A stretch of DNA of 48,743 bases, taken from NCBI GenBank assembly GCA_003166865.1, contig PMUP01000056.1, forward strand, positions 53,104 through 101,846. The letters are read 5' to 3'. Source of the stretch: Bryobacterales bacterium (GTDB lineage: Bacteria; Acidobacteriota; Terriglobia; Bryobacterales; Bryobacteraceae). A program made the translations under genes and the position numbers. The notes under the pieces were generated by a model. The model searched no databases. It was given only the letters and a program-made list of their open reading frames with translations, and was not told where the DNA came from. Of this stretch, positions 19,164 through 27,070 are shown piece after piece (the stretch's first letter is position 1; every line of letters starts with the position of its first letter).

Positions 19164-19501
19164 AACACATGCGAGCGTTGAACAAGAAAGCCGGGCGCAT
19201 TGACGATTATGTGGTATCGCGTACCGAGGATGTCGTCGGCTTGCAGGATCATCCGTCCACCCAGCAGCGCCCCCATGTTCCCATGGGTTGCGCATTGATG
19301 TTCACGCCCGGCTGGGAAGTTGACGCGGCCGGTGGCACGGCCGGCCTTTGTCAGCCCGTGGAGCGCGACATCTACGACTGTTTCGTCAGCTGCTATTGGC
19401 CGGCGCAGGTTCCCGATCATTTGAACAATGCGCCGGACTGGACCGCCAAATGCGCCACCGCCACCAAGGACTGGCGAAATCTGGATCTGGTATTCCCATA
19501 A
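19160..19501 (+). CDS. qhpC: QHNDH gamma subunit precursor, CTQ-bearing cross-linked peptide
   Basis: A 113-residue precursor with no signal peptide. With an offset of 37 every cross-link residue of the solved QHNDH gamma subunit falls in place: Cys44-Glu53, Cys64-Asp70 and Cys78-Asp86 for the thioethers, and Cys74-Trp80 for cysteine tryptophylquinone (7-16, 27-33, 41-49 and 37-43 in the mature protein). This predicts a leader of about 37 residues, longer than the 28 known in Paracoccus, to be removed by QhpE. Asp70 matches the proposed catalytic base. There is an additional Cys98, six residues before Asp104. ATGA and TAATG overlaps join it to qhpD and qhpB. Confidence 0.97.
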   Translation: MKHMRALNKKAGRIDDYVVSRTEDVVGLQDHPSTQQRPHVPMGCALMFTPGWEVDAAGGTAGLCQPVERDIYDCFVSCYWPAQVPDHLNNAPDWTAKCATATKDWRNLDLVFP

Positions 19502-20583
19502 TGTGGCGACTGCTCTTGGGGTTCACTGCTTTTGCCGCGCTCGCAAGCGCTGGCACCTTGTACCTGCCAGCCTACCCCGCCGCCGTTCTCGTTTTCGACG
19601 AGGCGCAGGCCCAGATTGTCGACCGTATTCCGCTCGAGACCGGCACTCCCATGTCGATTCGCCTGTCGCCGGATCACAAGAAAATCTACGTCACCACCAT
19701 CGACCACAATGGCATCGAGGTGATCGACGTCGCGACGCGCAAGGTGATCAATCATTTTGTGCTCAATACGCCGACCAAACAATATCGCTTCTATACGGGA
19801 ACGCCGGACCCGGCGGGCAAGCTGTACTACGCGGTGACCAAGGAAATTACGGAGTTTCCAGAACACTATGAAGTCGCCAAGCCGAAGTACACCGTAGTTG
19901 ATCTCGAACAGCAGAAGATCGTCAAGACCGTGGACATTACCAAGGAAGAAGAGCCCCAGAACCAAGGCGACTACGGAGTCGGAGCACTTGAAGTTTCGCC
20001 CGACGGCAAGCTCTTGTACCAGTTCGGCGAGAAGATCACCATTCTTCAGGCCAGCGACTTCAAAGTGCTCGATCATATTGACCTGGCCAGACCGGATGCT
20101 CCAGGGATGGAGAACGTGCATTTCGGAGGCGATCTCGATTTGATCAATTCGCCCGGAGAGCACACCGCGCTCTTCGTGTCAGCCGACCCCATCGTTCACA
20201 ACCACGTGTTCGGTCTGGCTCGTTTCGATCTGAGCACGAAGCAGATGGACTTCAACCCGATTGGACCCGCTCCGGCCGGTATGGCGGGCATCGAAGTCAC
20301 GCCGGACAAGAAGTGGGCCTACACGGTGGTGTCCAACGGAATCCACGGGAACAAGCGCTGCGAGTTCTGGGCGATCGACCTGACCAGCGACAAAATCACA
20401 CAAAAGGCCGAGGTCCCTTGCCGCACGCGCTTCACGCTCGGCATCTCTACTGACGGCAAGAAGCTCTATATCTACGGAGCCGGCTTTGATATCGAAGTGT
20501 ACGATGCCGCCACGCTCAAGTACGAGAAGACCTGGGATCTGAACAACGACGTGACCTACGCCGGGATCGTCGTCATTCCTTAA
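19501..20583 (+). CDS. qhpB: QHNDH beta subunit, seven-bladed propeller (copy 1)
   Basis: A 360-residue exported propeller: a signal peptide (MWRLLLGFTAFAALASA) then GTLYLPAYPAAVLVFD and repeated YVTN-type blades. In QHNDH this subunit holds the gamma subunit and forms part of the active-site cavity. The start ATG19501 shares its A with the qhpC stop (TAATG). A second copy at 34480-35544 on the other strand is roughly three-quarters identical by eye; copy 1 has a slightly longer loop (EEEPQNQGDYGVGA) in the middle. As the copy in the A-D-C-B operon, this one is the likely partner of QhpA and QhpC. Confidence 0.95.
   Translation: MWRLLLGFTAFAALASAGTLYLPAYPAAVLVFDEAQAQIVDRIPLETGTPMSIRLSPDHKKIYVTTIDHNGIEVIDVATRKVINHFVLNTPTKQYRFYTGTPDPAGKLYYAVTKEITEFPEHYEVAKPKYTVVDLEQQKIVKTVDITKEEEPQNQGDYGVGALEVSPDGKLLYQFGEKITILQASDFKVLDHIDLARPDAPGMENVHFGGDLDLINSPGEHTALFVSADPIVHNHVFGLARFDLSTKQMDFNPIGPAPAGMAGIEVTPDKKWAYTVVSNGIHGNKRCEFWAIDLTSDKITQKAEVPCRTRFTLGISTDGKKLYIYGAGFDIEVYDAATLKYEKTWDLNNDVTYAGIVVIP
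19670..19757 (+). repeat. Best-conserved segment of the inverted qhpB repeat, copy 1
   Basis: These 88 bases match the reverse complement of 35288-35375 with about seven differences by eye. The match lies in coding sequence (PDHKKIYVTTIDHNGIEVID). With the whole qhpB genes it forms a long imperfect inverted repeat with arms about 15 kb apart, a possible site for recombination or gene conversion. Confidence 0.8.
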
Positions 20584-20584
20584 G

Positions 20585-21556
20585 GTGATCATCCGAGGTG
20601 ACGGGGTCGCGGCATATTGCTGCGCACATCTGCTTTCCAAGGCTGGATTCCAGATCGAACTCCAACCGGTGGATCGCCCGCGATTGCCGGTAATCCTGCT
20701 GGGCGAGCAGGCACTCGCGCTCATCCGCGATATTTTCGATCAGCCTGGTCTGTTCGCTGATCTGCCTCGAATCCGGAAGCGCATCGTAGCGTGGGGGCCG
20801 AGCGCCAAACCCGGTACGGTGGAACATTCCGCGATCGTAGTGTCGGAAGAGTCCCTGCTCGACGCCATCCGGCCGGATCTCGTGCCATTGGGCAGCCAGG
20901 AAGTACATTGGACGATCGTTGCAGCGCGGCCGCTGCCCGCCCCAAGCGTGGAACATCGCTTCGGCTCGCGCACGGCTTCTGCAGTGCCGGTAACGCTGAA
21001 CGAAAATTCCGATCCTGCCGCGTGCTGGATCGAATCGCTGGGAGACGGATGGCTGTTCCTGGTGCCGGGCTGGCTCCTCTCGGTCGGTGCAGCCGCGGAA
21101 ACGTTACTCGCCGGGAGCCGCGTTGTCGCCGCGGAGATGGCCGAGCGGGGCCGTCCGTTAGCTGAATTCCCGGCCTACGCGCGAATCGCCTCGCCTCTAT
21201 GCGCGCCCGGTTGGCTGGCCTGCGGGACTGCGGCGATGGCCTTCGATCCAATCTGCGGAGACGGAACCGCGCATGCGATCCGCGAAGCGATCCTGGCCTC
21301 GGCGGTGATCCGCGCGCTTGCCCAGGGCGAACACTTAGAGGAGTTGCTATCCCACTATGAGGCGCGCCTGACAGCCGGATTCCGCCGTCACTTGATGCTC
21401 TGCCGGCAGTTTTATTTGTCCGGCGGCACGGGGGCGTTCTGGACATCCGAACTGGACGCCATCGATCACGGCATCCAATGGTCCGATGCCAAGCTCCGGG
21501 CTCACGCCGGTTTCCGCTATCAGTTGCGAGGCTTGGAACTGGAAGCGGTTCTCTGA
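20585..21556 (+). CDS. qhpG: FAD-dependent monooxygenase-like protein, probable QhpG
   Basis: A 323-residue protein. An N-terminal dinucleotide motif (RGDGVAAYCCAHLL, residues 4-17) and DPICGDGTAHAIREAI at 221-236, the second FAD motif, mark it as a flavin monooxygenase relative. QhpG is known to hydroxylate the CTQ tryptophan of QhpC. Position one base after qhpB and in the same orientation supports this. It is shorter than usual flavin monooxygenases (near 400 residues), with a compact middle part; no frameshift is evident. The start is GTG20585. Its last 37 bases overlap the end of the opposite-strand cytochrome gene. Confidence 0.82.
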   Translation: MIIRGDGVAAYCCAHLLSKAGFQIELQPVDRPRLPVILLGEQALALIRDIFDQPGLFADLPRIRKRIVAWGPSAKPGTVEHSAIVVSEESLLDAIRPDLVPLGSQEVHWTIVAARPLPAPSVEHRFGSRTASAVPVTLNENSDPAACWIESLGDGWLFLVPGWLLSVGAAAETLLAGSRVVAAEMAERGRPLAEFPAYARIASPLCAPGWLACGTAAMAFDPICGDGTAHAIREAILASAVIRALAQGEHLEELLSHYEARLTAGFRRHLMLCRQFYLSGGTGAFWTSELDAIDHGIQWSDAKLRAHAGFRYQLRGLELEAVL

Positions 21557-22632
21557 ATTCCTTCATTGCCGGCTGCCAGCAAGGCTGCCGTGGCATAGCC
21601 GGTGGCGGCGTCGCTCATAAACTTCTCGGGAACCGTGCCGGCTTCATGCTTGTGGTTCATCGATTCCGCGGCCCAATAGCCTTGCGGGTTCTGGTGCGAT
21701 CTGAGCCACGCCAGCGCCCTTGACAAGCTCGCCTGCGGCGGCTGGACACCCGCCTGCTCGGTCGTGAACGCAACCAGCGCGGTGGCGTAACTGTTCGACG
21801 CAGTAGAGGCCGACGACGGCGCCGCATCGCGCTGCTTCCACTGGCCGAGTGATTGGATGCTCCATCCGCCATCCGCCTCTTGTTTGCGCCACAACTCATC
21901 CAGGATGGCCTGCTTGTCGGCGGCAGGCAACAAATCTCGCAGCTTGGACGACGCCCACAGCAGGAACAGCCGGTTATGCAACGGTTGCGTCTTTTGCCCT
22001 TCCCGCAGATAGGCTTTTAGCGCGGCTACGTTCTCCCGGATCTCCGGGCGAGCTTGATAGTCGGCCGGAGCCAGACCGGTAGCCAGGGCCGCCAGCGCGG
22101 CGCCATAAAAAGCCGAATCCTTGGTCTCCCAGGGATCGAGATCGAAGTCGGACCAGAGCCAAGCGCCCTTGTCCGGCCCGCTCTTCAACTGCAGCGACCA
22201 CATGCGATCGAAAGCCTTTTCCCCTTCCGGGCTCAATTTGCCGCGCGGCGCGTCGTCCATGGCCAGGACCAAGGAGGAAAGCACCACCTGTGCACCATAC
22301 ACCTGGTCGATAATCACGCCCTTGAGGCCCGCGAACAGATCGTTGGCATCGGTGCGGATCACGGTGGCCCGCATGCTGGCCACCAGGACGTTTTCGTATA
22401 GAGTGGGGCCGGTCTTTTCGCCCAAGGCCTGCCGCAGCAAGGGCCGCGTCAATAGGTAAGTTAAACCGGTGTGGCAAGATACACACGCCACCCCCGAGTG
22501 CATGGCCATGGGCCACGCGATCCATTCCTTTTGGCGCGAATCCATATACCGCTCGGCCAACTGAGCGTTCCAGTCGGCACAAAAAGCGGGCGCGACTGCA
22601 AGGGTGAGTAGAGCCGCAAGACGAATCGACAT
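21520..22632 (-). CDS. c-type cytochrome with terpene-cyclase/prenyltransferase-like alpha-barrel
   Basis: A 370-residue exported protein (signal peptide about 1-19, ending CADW). One heme c motif is present, CVSCH at residues 50-54. The rest is helical and has QW-like repeats such as KQEADGGWSIQSLG and HQNPQGYWAAES, as in squalene-hopene cyclase-type alpha/alpha barrels. No cyclase DxDD acid motif is obvious, so it is probably a heme protein using the barrel as scaffold. It faces qhpG with a 37-base tail overlap and could be an electron partner of QHNDH, but this rests on position only. Confidence 0.85.
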   Translation of the reverse strand: MSIRLAALLTLAVAPAFCADWNAQLAERYMDSRQKEWIAWPMAMHSGVACVSCHTGLTYLLTRPLLRQALGEKTGPTLYENVLVASMRATVIRTDANDLFAGLKGVIIDQVYGAQVVLSSLVLAMDDAPRGKLSPEGEKAFDRMWSLQLKSGPDKGAWLWSDFDLDPWETKDSAFYGAALAALATGLAPADYQARPEIRENVAALKAYLREGQKTQPLHNRLFLLWASSKLRDLLPAADKQAILDELWRKQEADGGWSIQSLGQWKQRDAAPSSASTASNSYATALVAFTTEQAGVQPPQASLSRALAWLRSHQNPQGYWAAESMNHKHEAGTVPEKFMSDAATGYATAALLAAGNEGIQRTASSSKPRN

Positions 22633-22716
22633 AGGGGTCCTCGTTAGTTCGGAGTATAGCCCGGATTGAGATCACCGGTCCAGCGCAAACTTTGCGCAAC
22701 TTGCACAAGGTTAGTC

Positions 22717-22745
22717 TTGACACGATTGCAACAGTTGGCTATACT
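22717..22745 (+). promoter_or_regulatory. Near-consensus sigma-70 promoter
   Basis: TTGACA at 22717-22722, a 17-base spacer, and TATACT at 22740-22745. This is a perfect -35 box with one mismatch in the -10 box (consensus TATAAT) and ideal spacing. It points towards the TonB receptor gene, with transcription expected to start near 22752, giving a leader of roughly 335 bases. Confidence 0.7.
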
Positions 22746-22780
22746 CGACTCCAAATTTCATCGAACCCACGTTGGTTTTG

Positions 22781-22790
22781 TCTTTATAGC
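22781..22790 (+). repeat. 10-base direct repeat TCTTTATAGC, left copy
   Basis: Identical to 23010-23019. The two copies bracket 219 bases inside the leader of the TonB receptor gene and could be a target-site duplication. No inverted ends were seen just inside the repeats. Confidence 0.45.
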
Positions 22791-23009
22791 AGGGGCGGCG
22801 GACGCAACGGTGCGCCCTCACTTTTGAAAGCTAAAATAGTCGTCCAACTGATTGCAGTGTAAATGTATCCGGTAACGCGAGCCATCTTCCAGCAGCAGAG
22901 CTGTTGCAGTTTGCGGAAGGTGCGATTGCCACGTGAGGTTGGCTTGAGCTCCCCGATGAGCCGCCGAATGCGCTCGGCATAAGGTCCATCGAAAACTTTG
23001 ATGGGCATT

Positions 23010-23019
23010 TCTTTATAGC
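23010..23019 (+). repeat. 10-base direct repeat TCTTTATAGC, right copy
   Basis: Partner of 22781-22790. It lies 67 bases before the receptor start codon and is followed by a T-rich stretch. Confidence 0.45.
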
Positions 23020-23086
23020 TTTTTTATGGCTTCTTAATGTCGCCCGTGAATGGCAGGACCGCTCGAAATTCAGAAGGAGAGATCTG

Positions 23087-26000
23087 ATGTCCTCTGCATG
23101 TTCCCTAACATACCCGGTTTCTTTGGTATCTCGTGATCGCCGGTGGATGCGTTTCGTGTTTCACCTGGCTCTCGTGGTTTCTTGTGTTCTGGCTTTCTGT
23201 CAGGCAAGCCACGCTCAGTCCACTTTCGGGACCGTGCTCGGCACCATCAAGGATCCGTCGGGTAGCGTGGTTGCCATGGCGACAGTGAGTCTCATGAACA
23301 CTGGCACGAACGCGGAGAAAACGGCCACTACCAACGCTAACGGTGGGTATGAATTTGTAAACGTCGAAATTGGAAATTATAAGCTCACGGTGGAGGCCCC
23401 CGGCTTCCAAAAGACCGAGTACCAGGCCTTCGATGTTGCCGCCCGAGCCACCATGCGTATCGATGTGGATTTGAAGGTCGCCTCGCAAGCTACCTCGGTG
23501 ACCGTCGAGGCCGTGGCGGTGCTCCAGACCGACGCCTCCAGCGTATCGGAGACCAAGGGCAGCCTGGAGCTGATCGACCTTCCGGTAGCTATCGCTACCC
23601 GTTCCTCCGGGTCCACCAGCGCCTATGCAACCTTAACGGCGCAGCCGGGCGTGCAGATCGATAATTCAAACAATATCGCAGTTTCCGGAGCGACGCAGTC
23701 CCAACTCTCCTTCAGCATCGACGGCATCAGTACCGTCGGACCGGGGACCCTGGGCGCGCTGTCCGAATTATTCCCCTCCTTCAACTCCATCGAAGAAATC
23801 AAGATCAGCGAAGACCTAAATCCGGCCGAGTTCGGAGGGGTGGCCGACGTGACCACCATATCGAAGTCGGGGACCAACGAGTTCCACGGAGGCGTATTCG
23901 AGAACGTTCAGAATACCAACTTCAATGCCGCCGACACGTTCAGCCACGTAGTCACGGAAGACAAGATGAACAACTTCGGTATTTACCTGGGCGGACCGGT
24001 CATCTTTCCGAAACTGTACAATGGCCGCAACAAGACCTTCTTCTTCGGAAGCTTCGAAGCGCTTCGATTGCCGAAGTCGGAGACCTTTGTCAACAGCGTT
24101 CCCACCGCGGCGATGCGATCTGGCGATCTTTCCGCTTATCTGTTACCGGCCAATGGCGGCTCGGCTAACGCGCTGACCGGCTACCCAAACAACCAAATTC
24201 CCGCGACCGCATTAAATCCTTTTACCCAGAAGCTGTTGGATTTGCTCTATCCATTGCCCAACTACGGCCCTCCGGGCGCTATCTCGAATAACTATGTAGG
24301 TTCGTATCAGATTCCCATCAATAGCGCCCAGGGCGATGTCCGCCTGGATCAGAGCTTTGGCCCCAAGCACATGTTCTATGTCCGATACACTTACAAAAAT
24401 CGTCGCATCGAAATCCCGCAGCAGCAGGGTTTTTATCCCAGCAACCCAAGCAGCACACTGATTGGAGGCGTCTCGACTCCCCAGATCTATAATTCCCTCG
24501 CCGCTTCCTACAATTGGGTTATTTCTCCGAGTGTGGTAAACGAGTTGCGCGGCGGCTTTAGCGTGAGTCATACCAACACCACCGATGCACTAACATCCCA
24601 GCAAGCCGCAAACGCCCTGGGCCTCACCAGTGGCCCGGGAGCTTTGCCAGGCCCCATCCCTCCCGGATTCGACCTGCCGACCATCACTATCACCGGATTT
24701 ATGGGATACCAGGCTCAATCCAACGACATAAATCCGCACCAAGGCACCTTCGAACTCACCGACAACTTAACTTGGACGAAGGGTAAACACACCTTCAAGT
24801 TTGGCGCTGACTTCCGGTATCTCGAAAGTCTCAACAGCGAAGTCTTCAACGACTATCGAATGGGTCAGTATCAATTCAACGGCTCGGTGATGAGCCAGTA
24901 CTTTTGCCCGCCCGCTCCCGCTGCATGCCCATCCAACGCGGCGGTTCCAATGGCTTCCCTCCTTCTGGGCTATCCTGACCTCACCGCCATCGCCACCGTT
25001 TACAACCCCGACACTTATGCCTACGCGAACGCCTATGCGCTTTTTGTGCAGGACGATTTTAAAGTCTCGCAGTCCCTCACCCTCAACTATGGCCTGCGCT
25101 GGGAATACCATCCCGGGTTCAAAGACGCCTACAACGACATGGTGAATTTCGATCCCTACTACCAGAACATTGTGAATGGGAGGAATACTGGGGCGGTTAT
25201 CGTCGACAACCAGACTAACCTCAATACGAACATTAATCCGGGGTTTGTGCAGTCCATCTATCCCACGCCTCTGGTACTGGCTTCAAAGGCAGGCGTACCC
25301 GCCGATCTGCGTGACGTCTCCAAGCTGGACTTTGCGCCGCGCGTGGGCTTCGCCTGGCGTGTTTTCAACAATAACAAAACTGTTCTGCGTGGCGGCTATG
25401 GCCGCTTCATTGAGTCTCTGTTGAGCGGTACGGCGATCGACGGTTGGTCGGTGGGTTCGAGCGACGTAGGATTCTTCACTCAGAACTTTGGCAGCAATGG
25501 CAAGCCGACCGCTATCGCGCCCTATTCGTTCCCTTCCAACATCGCGCAACCAGGGACACAGTTCTTCGATCTTGCCGTCCAGGTTCACTACAAGGATCCG
25601 ATCGTCGAGGAGTGGAACCTCACTCTGGAACAGGAGCTGGGCAAAGGAGTTGTCTTCCGCGCTTCCTACGACGGAAACCATGCTTATAATGTTCCGACGG
25701 CTGCGAATGCGGACCAGCCTCCCGTGAATACCGCGGGGTTCAATGCCGCAAGTACACAAAACGCTATTCCATTTCCGCTGTTGGCGTACATTGATACCAC
25801 GAGCCCTCTCGGCTTTGCCAACTACAACGCCGCGACATTCTTGATCAAGAAGCACTCGAAGAACTTCCAATTCGAGATCGCTTACTCCTACACGCGGGAT
25901 TTGTCCAACGTCAATGGAGCGCCCGTTGCGAGCACCGCAGGCTTTGCAAACGAACTCGGCGATACCTTGGAAGATCCCTACCATCCTGGTCTGGACTACG

Positions 26001-26620
26001 GGAATATTCCCTATATCCACCGCAATCGCGTTCTGGGAAGTTTTCTCTATGAACTGCCTTTTGGAAAAGGCCAAGCGTTCCTGAACAGCAACGGTTTTCT
26101 GACTCAGGCTGTGGGCGGTTGGGAGCTGAGTGGCGTGGCGCTCTTCCAGACTGGACCGTTCATGTCCGTGGCCGTAACGAGCGATCCATCCGGCACGGGC
26201 TTCAACGTTTATGGCTCCTTAAGCGGCTTTGGAAGCCGCGCTGACACGGTGCCCGGTGTGAATCCGTATGCCGGCCAATCCATCAACCAATGGATCAATC
26301 CGAACGCCTTTGTCGATCCGTGCGCGAATACTTGCGCAAACGGGACGGCTATCGGCCGGTTCGGTGACGAGACTTCAGGCTCCATTGCCGGTCCGGGCAC
26401 GCAGGCGGTTTCGCTGTCGCTGATCAAGCGGTTCTTCCTCACAGAACGGGCTCGCGTAGAGCTCGGAATGCAGGTTTCGAACGCTTTCAACCATGCCAAC
26501 TATGCACCTCCCGCCAGCCTCACCGTGGGAGTCGCGGGCTTCGGTCAAATCTCAGCCATGCAAAACGCGGAGGGTGCCGGACCGCGCCAAGTCCAATTGA
26601 CTGGACGCTTGACGTTCTAA
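23087..26620 (+). CDS. Large TonB-dependent outer-membrane receptor with carboxypeptidase-regulatory domain (Oar-like)
   Basis: An 1177-residue outer-membrane protein. A signal peptide ends near residue 44 (CQASHAQ), then a carboxypeptidase-regulatory-like domain (GTVLGTIKDPSGSVVAMA, about 46-125), a plug domain (VSGATQSQLSFSIDGI region) and a long beta barrel ending in Phe. Acidobacteria hold many such receptors. The ligand is unknown; genes downstream (cupin, lipocalin-like, PepSY) suggest uptake of a metal complex or small organic molecule. AGAAGGAGAG lies six bases before ATG23087. It follows the strong promoter at 22717-22745. Confidence 0.93.
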   Translation: MSSACSLTYPVSLVSRDRRWMRFVFHLALVVSCVLAFCQASHAQSTFGTVLGTIKDPSGSVVAMATVSLMNTGTNAEKTATTNANGGYEFVNVEIGNYKLTVEAPGFQKTEYQAFDVAARATMRIDVDLKVASQATSVTVEAVAVLQTDASSVSETKGSLELIDLPVAIATRSSGSTSAYATLTAQPGVQIDNSNNIAVSGATQSQLSFSIDGISTVGPGTLGALSELFPSFNSIEEIKISEDLNPAEFGGVADVTTISKSGTNEFHGGVFENVQNTNFNAADTFSHVVTEDKMNNFGIYLGGPVIFPKLYNGRNKTFFFGSFEALRLPKSETFVNSVPTAAMRSGDLSAYLLPANGGSANALTGYPNNQIPATALNPFTQKLLDLLYPLPNYGPPGAISNNYVGSYQIPINSAQGDVRLDQSFGPKHMFYVRYTYKNRRIEIPQQQGFYPSNPSSTLIGGVSTPQIYNSLAASYNWVISPSVVNELRGGFSVSHTNTTDALTSQQAANALGLTSGPGALPGPIPPGFDLPTITITGFMGYQAQSNDINPHQGTFELTDNLTWTKGKHTFKFGADFRYLESLNSEVFNDYRMGQYQFNGSVMSQYFCPPAPAACPSNAAVPMASLLLGYPDLTAIATVYNPDTYAYANAYALFVQDDFKVSQSLTLNYGLRWEYHPGFKDAYNDMVNFDPYYQNIVNGRNTGAVIVDNQTNLNTNINPGFVQSIYPTPLVLASKAGVPADLRDVSKLDFAPRVGFAWRVFNNNKTVLRGGYGRFIESLLSGTAIDGWSVGSSDVGFFTQNFGSNGKPTAIAPYSFPSNIAQPGTQFFDLAVQVHYKDPIVEEWNLTLEQELGKGVVFRASYDGNHAYNVPTAANADQPPVNTAGFNAASTQNAIPFPLLAYIDTTSPLGFANYNAATFLIKKHSKNFQFEIAYSYTRDLSNVNGAPVASTAGFANELGDTLEDPYHPGLDYGNIPYIHRNRVLGSFLYELPFGKGQAFLNSNGFLTQAVGGWELSGVALFQTGPFMSVAVTSDPSGTGFNVYGSLSGFGSRADTVPGVNPYAGQSINQWINPNAFVDPCANTCANGTAIGRFGDETSGSIAGPGTQAVSLSLIKRFFLTERARVELGMQVSNAFNHANYAPPASLTVGVAGFGQISAMQNAEGAGPRQVQLTGRLTF

Positions 26621-26623
26621 GAA

Positions 26624-27070
26624 TTGCGCCATTTGCCTCGACTTCGGCTCGTGATCTTGCTGCTCGCGATTGCGAGCCGGTTTGAGGCTCAGACGAAAAC
26701 CCAGGGTGCCGTTCGGCCCCTTGCCGAAGTCAAATTCGATCCCGATGACGACGTCAAGTGCCTCTTGTCGGCGGTTGAGACCGGGAACCCCGCCACGGGA
26801 TCCTCCACCATCATTCTGAAATCGCCCCCAAATTGTCTAGTTCCGTGGCACTATCACACGGCCACGGAACAGCTCATCGTAGTCCAAGGAAGCGTCCAGA
26901 CCGAGATGGAAGGCATGTCTCCGCGCCCGCTCGGCCCGGGCGGGTTTGCGATGATGCCCAGCAAAGCGAAGCACCAGTTCTCGTGCCAATCTAAAACGGC
27001 TTGCGTGATGTTTGTGACCTTCGATCGCACCTATGACATCTTCTGGGTGAAAGATAATAAGAGCAAATGA
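26624..27070 (+). CDS. Exported small cupin protein
   Basis: A 148-residue protein with a signal peptide (residues 1-22) and one cupin domain: WHYHTATEQLIVVQGS (motif 1) and LGPGGFAMMPSKAKHQF (motif 2), with a complete His/Glu/His set. The start is TTG26624, three bases after the receptor stop; GTG26648 is an alternative, and no good ribosome site decides. It is coupled to the next gene by an ATGA overlap. A periplasmic binding or processing role for the receptor's cargo is possible but unproven. Confidence 0.78.
   Translation: MRHLPRLRLVILLLAIASRFEAQTKTQGAVRPLAEVKFDPDDDVKCLLSAVETGNPATGSSTIILKSPPNCLVPWHYHTATEQLIVVQGSVQTEMEGMSPRPLGPGGFAMMPSKAKHQFSCQSKTACVMFVTFDRTYDIFWVKDNKSK

Larger units (their letters stand above)
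22633..23086. other. Intergenic region upstream of the TonB receptor
   Basis: A 454-base stretch without a confident gene. It holds a near-consensus sigma-70 promoter (22717-22745), a long leader, and a segment between two 10-base direct repeats. The minus strand has a 74-codon open frame (22784-23008). A second minus-strand frame ends with LLLEDGSRYRIHLHCNQLDD and lacks an ATG after its upstream stop. I recognise neither; a gene remnant is the best guess. Confidence 0.6.

Noticed and set aside
21520-22632. Functional squalene-hopene cyclase
   Set aside because: The barrel has QW-like repeats but I see no DxDD acid motif, the length is about half of a cyclase, and a heme c site is present instead.
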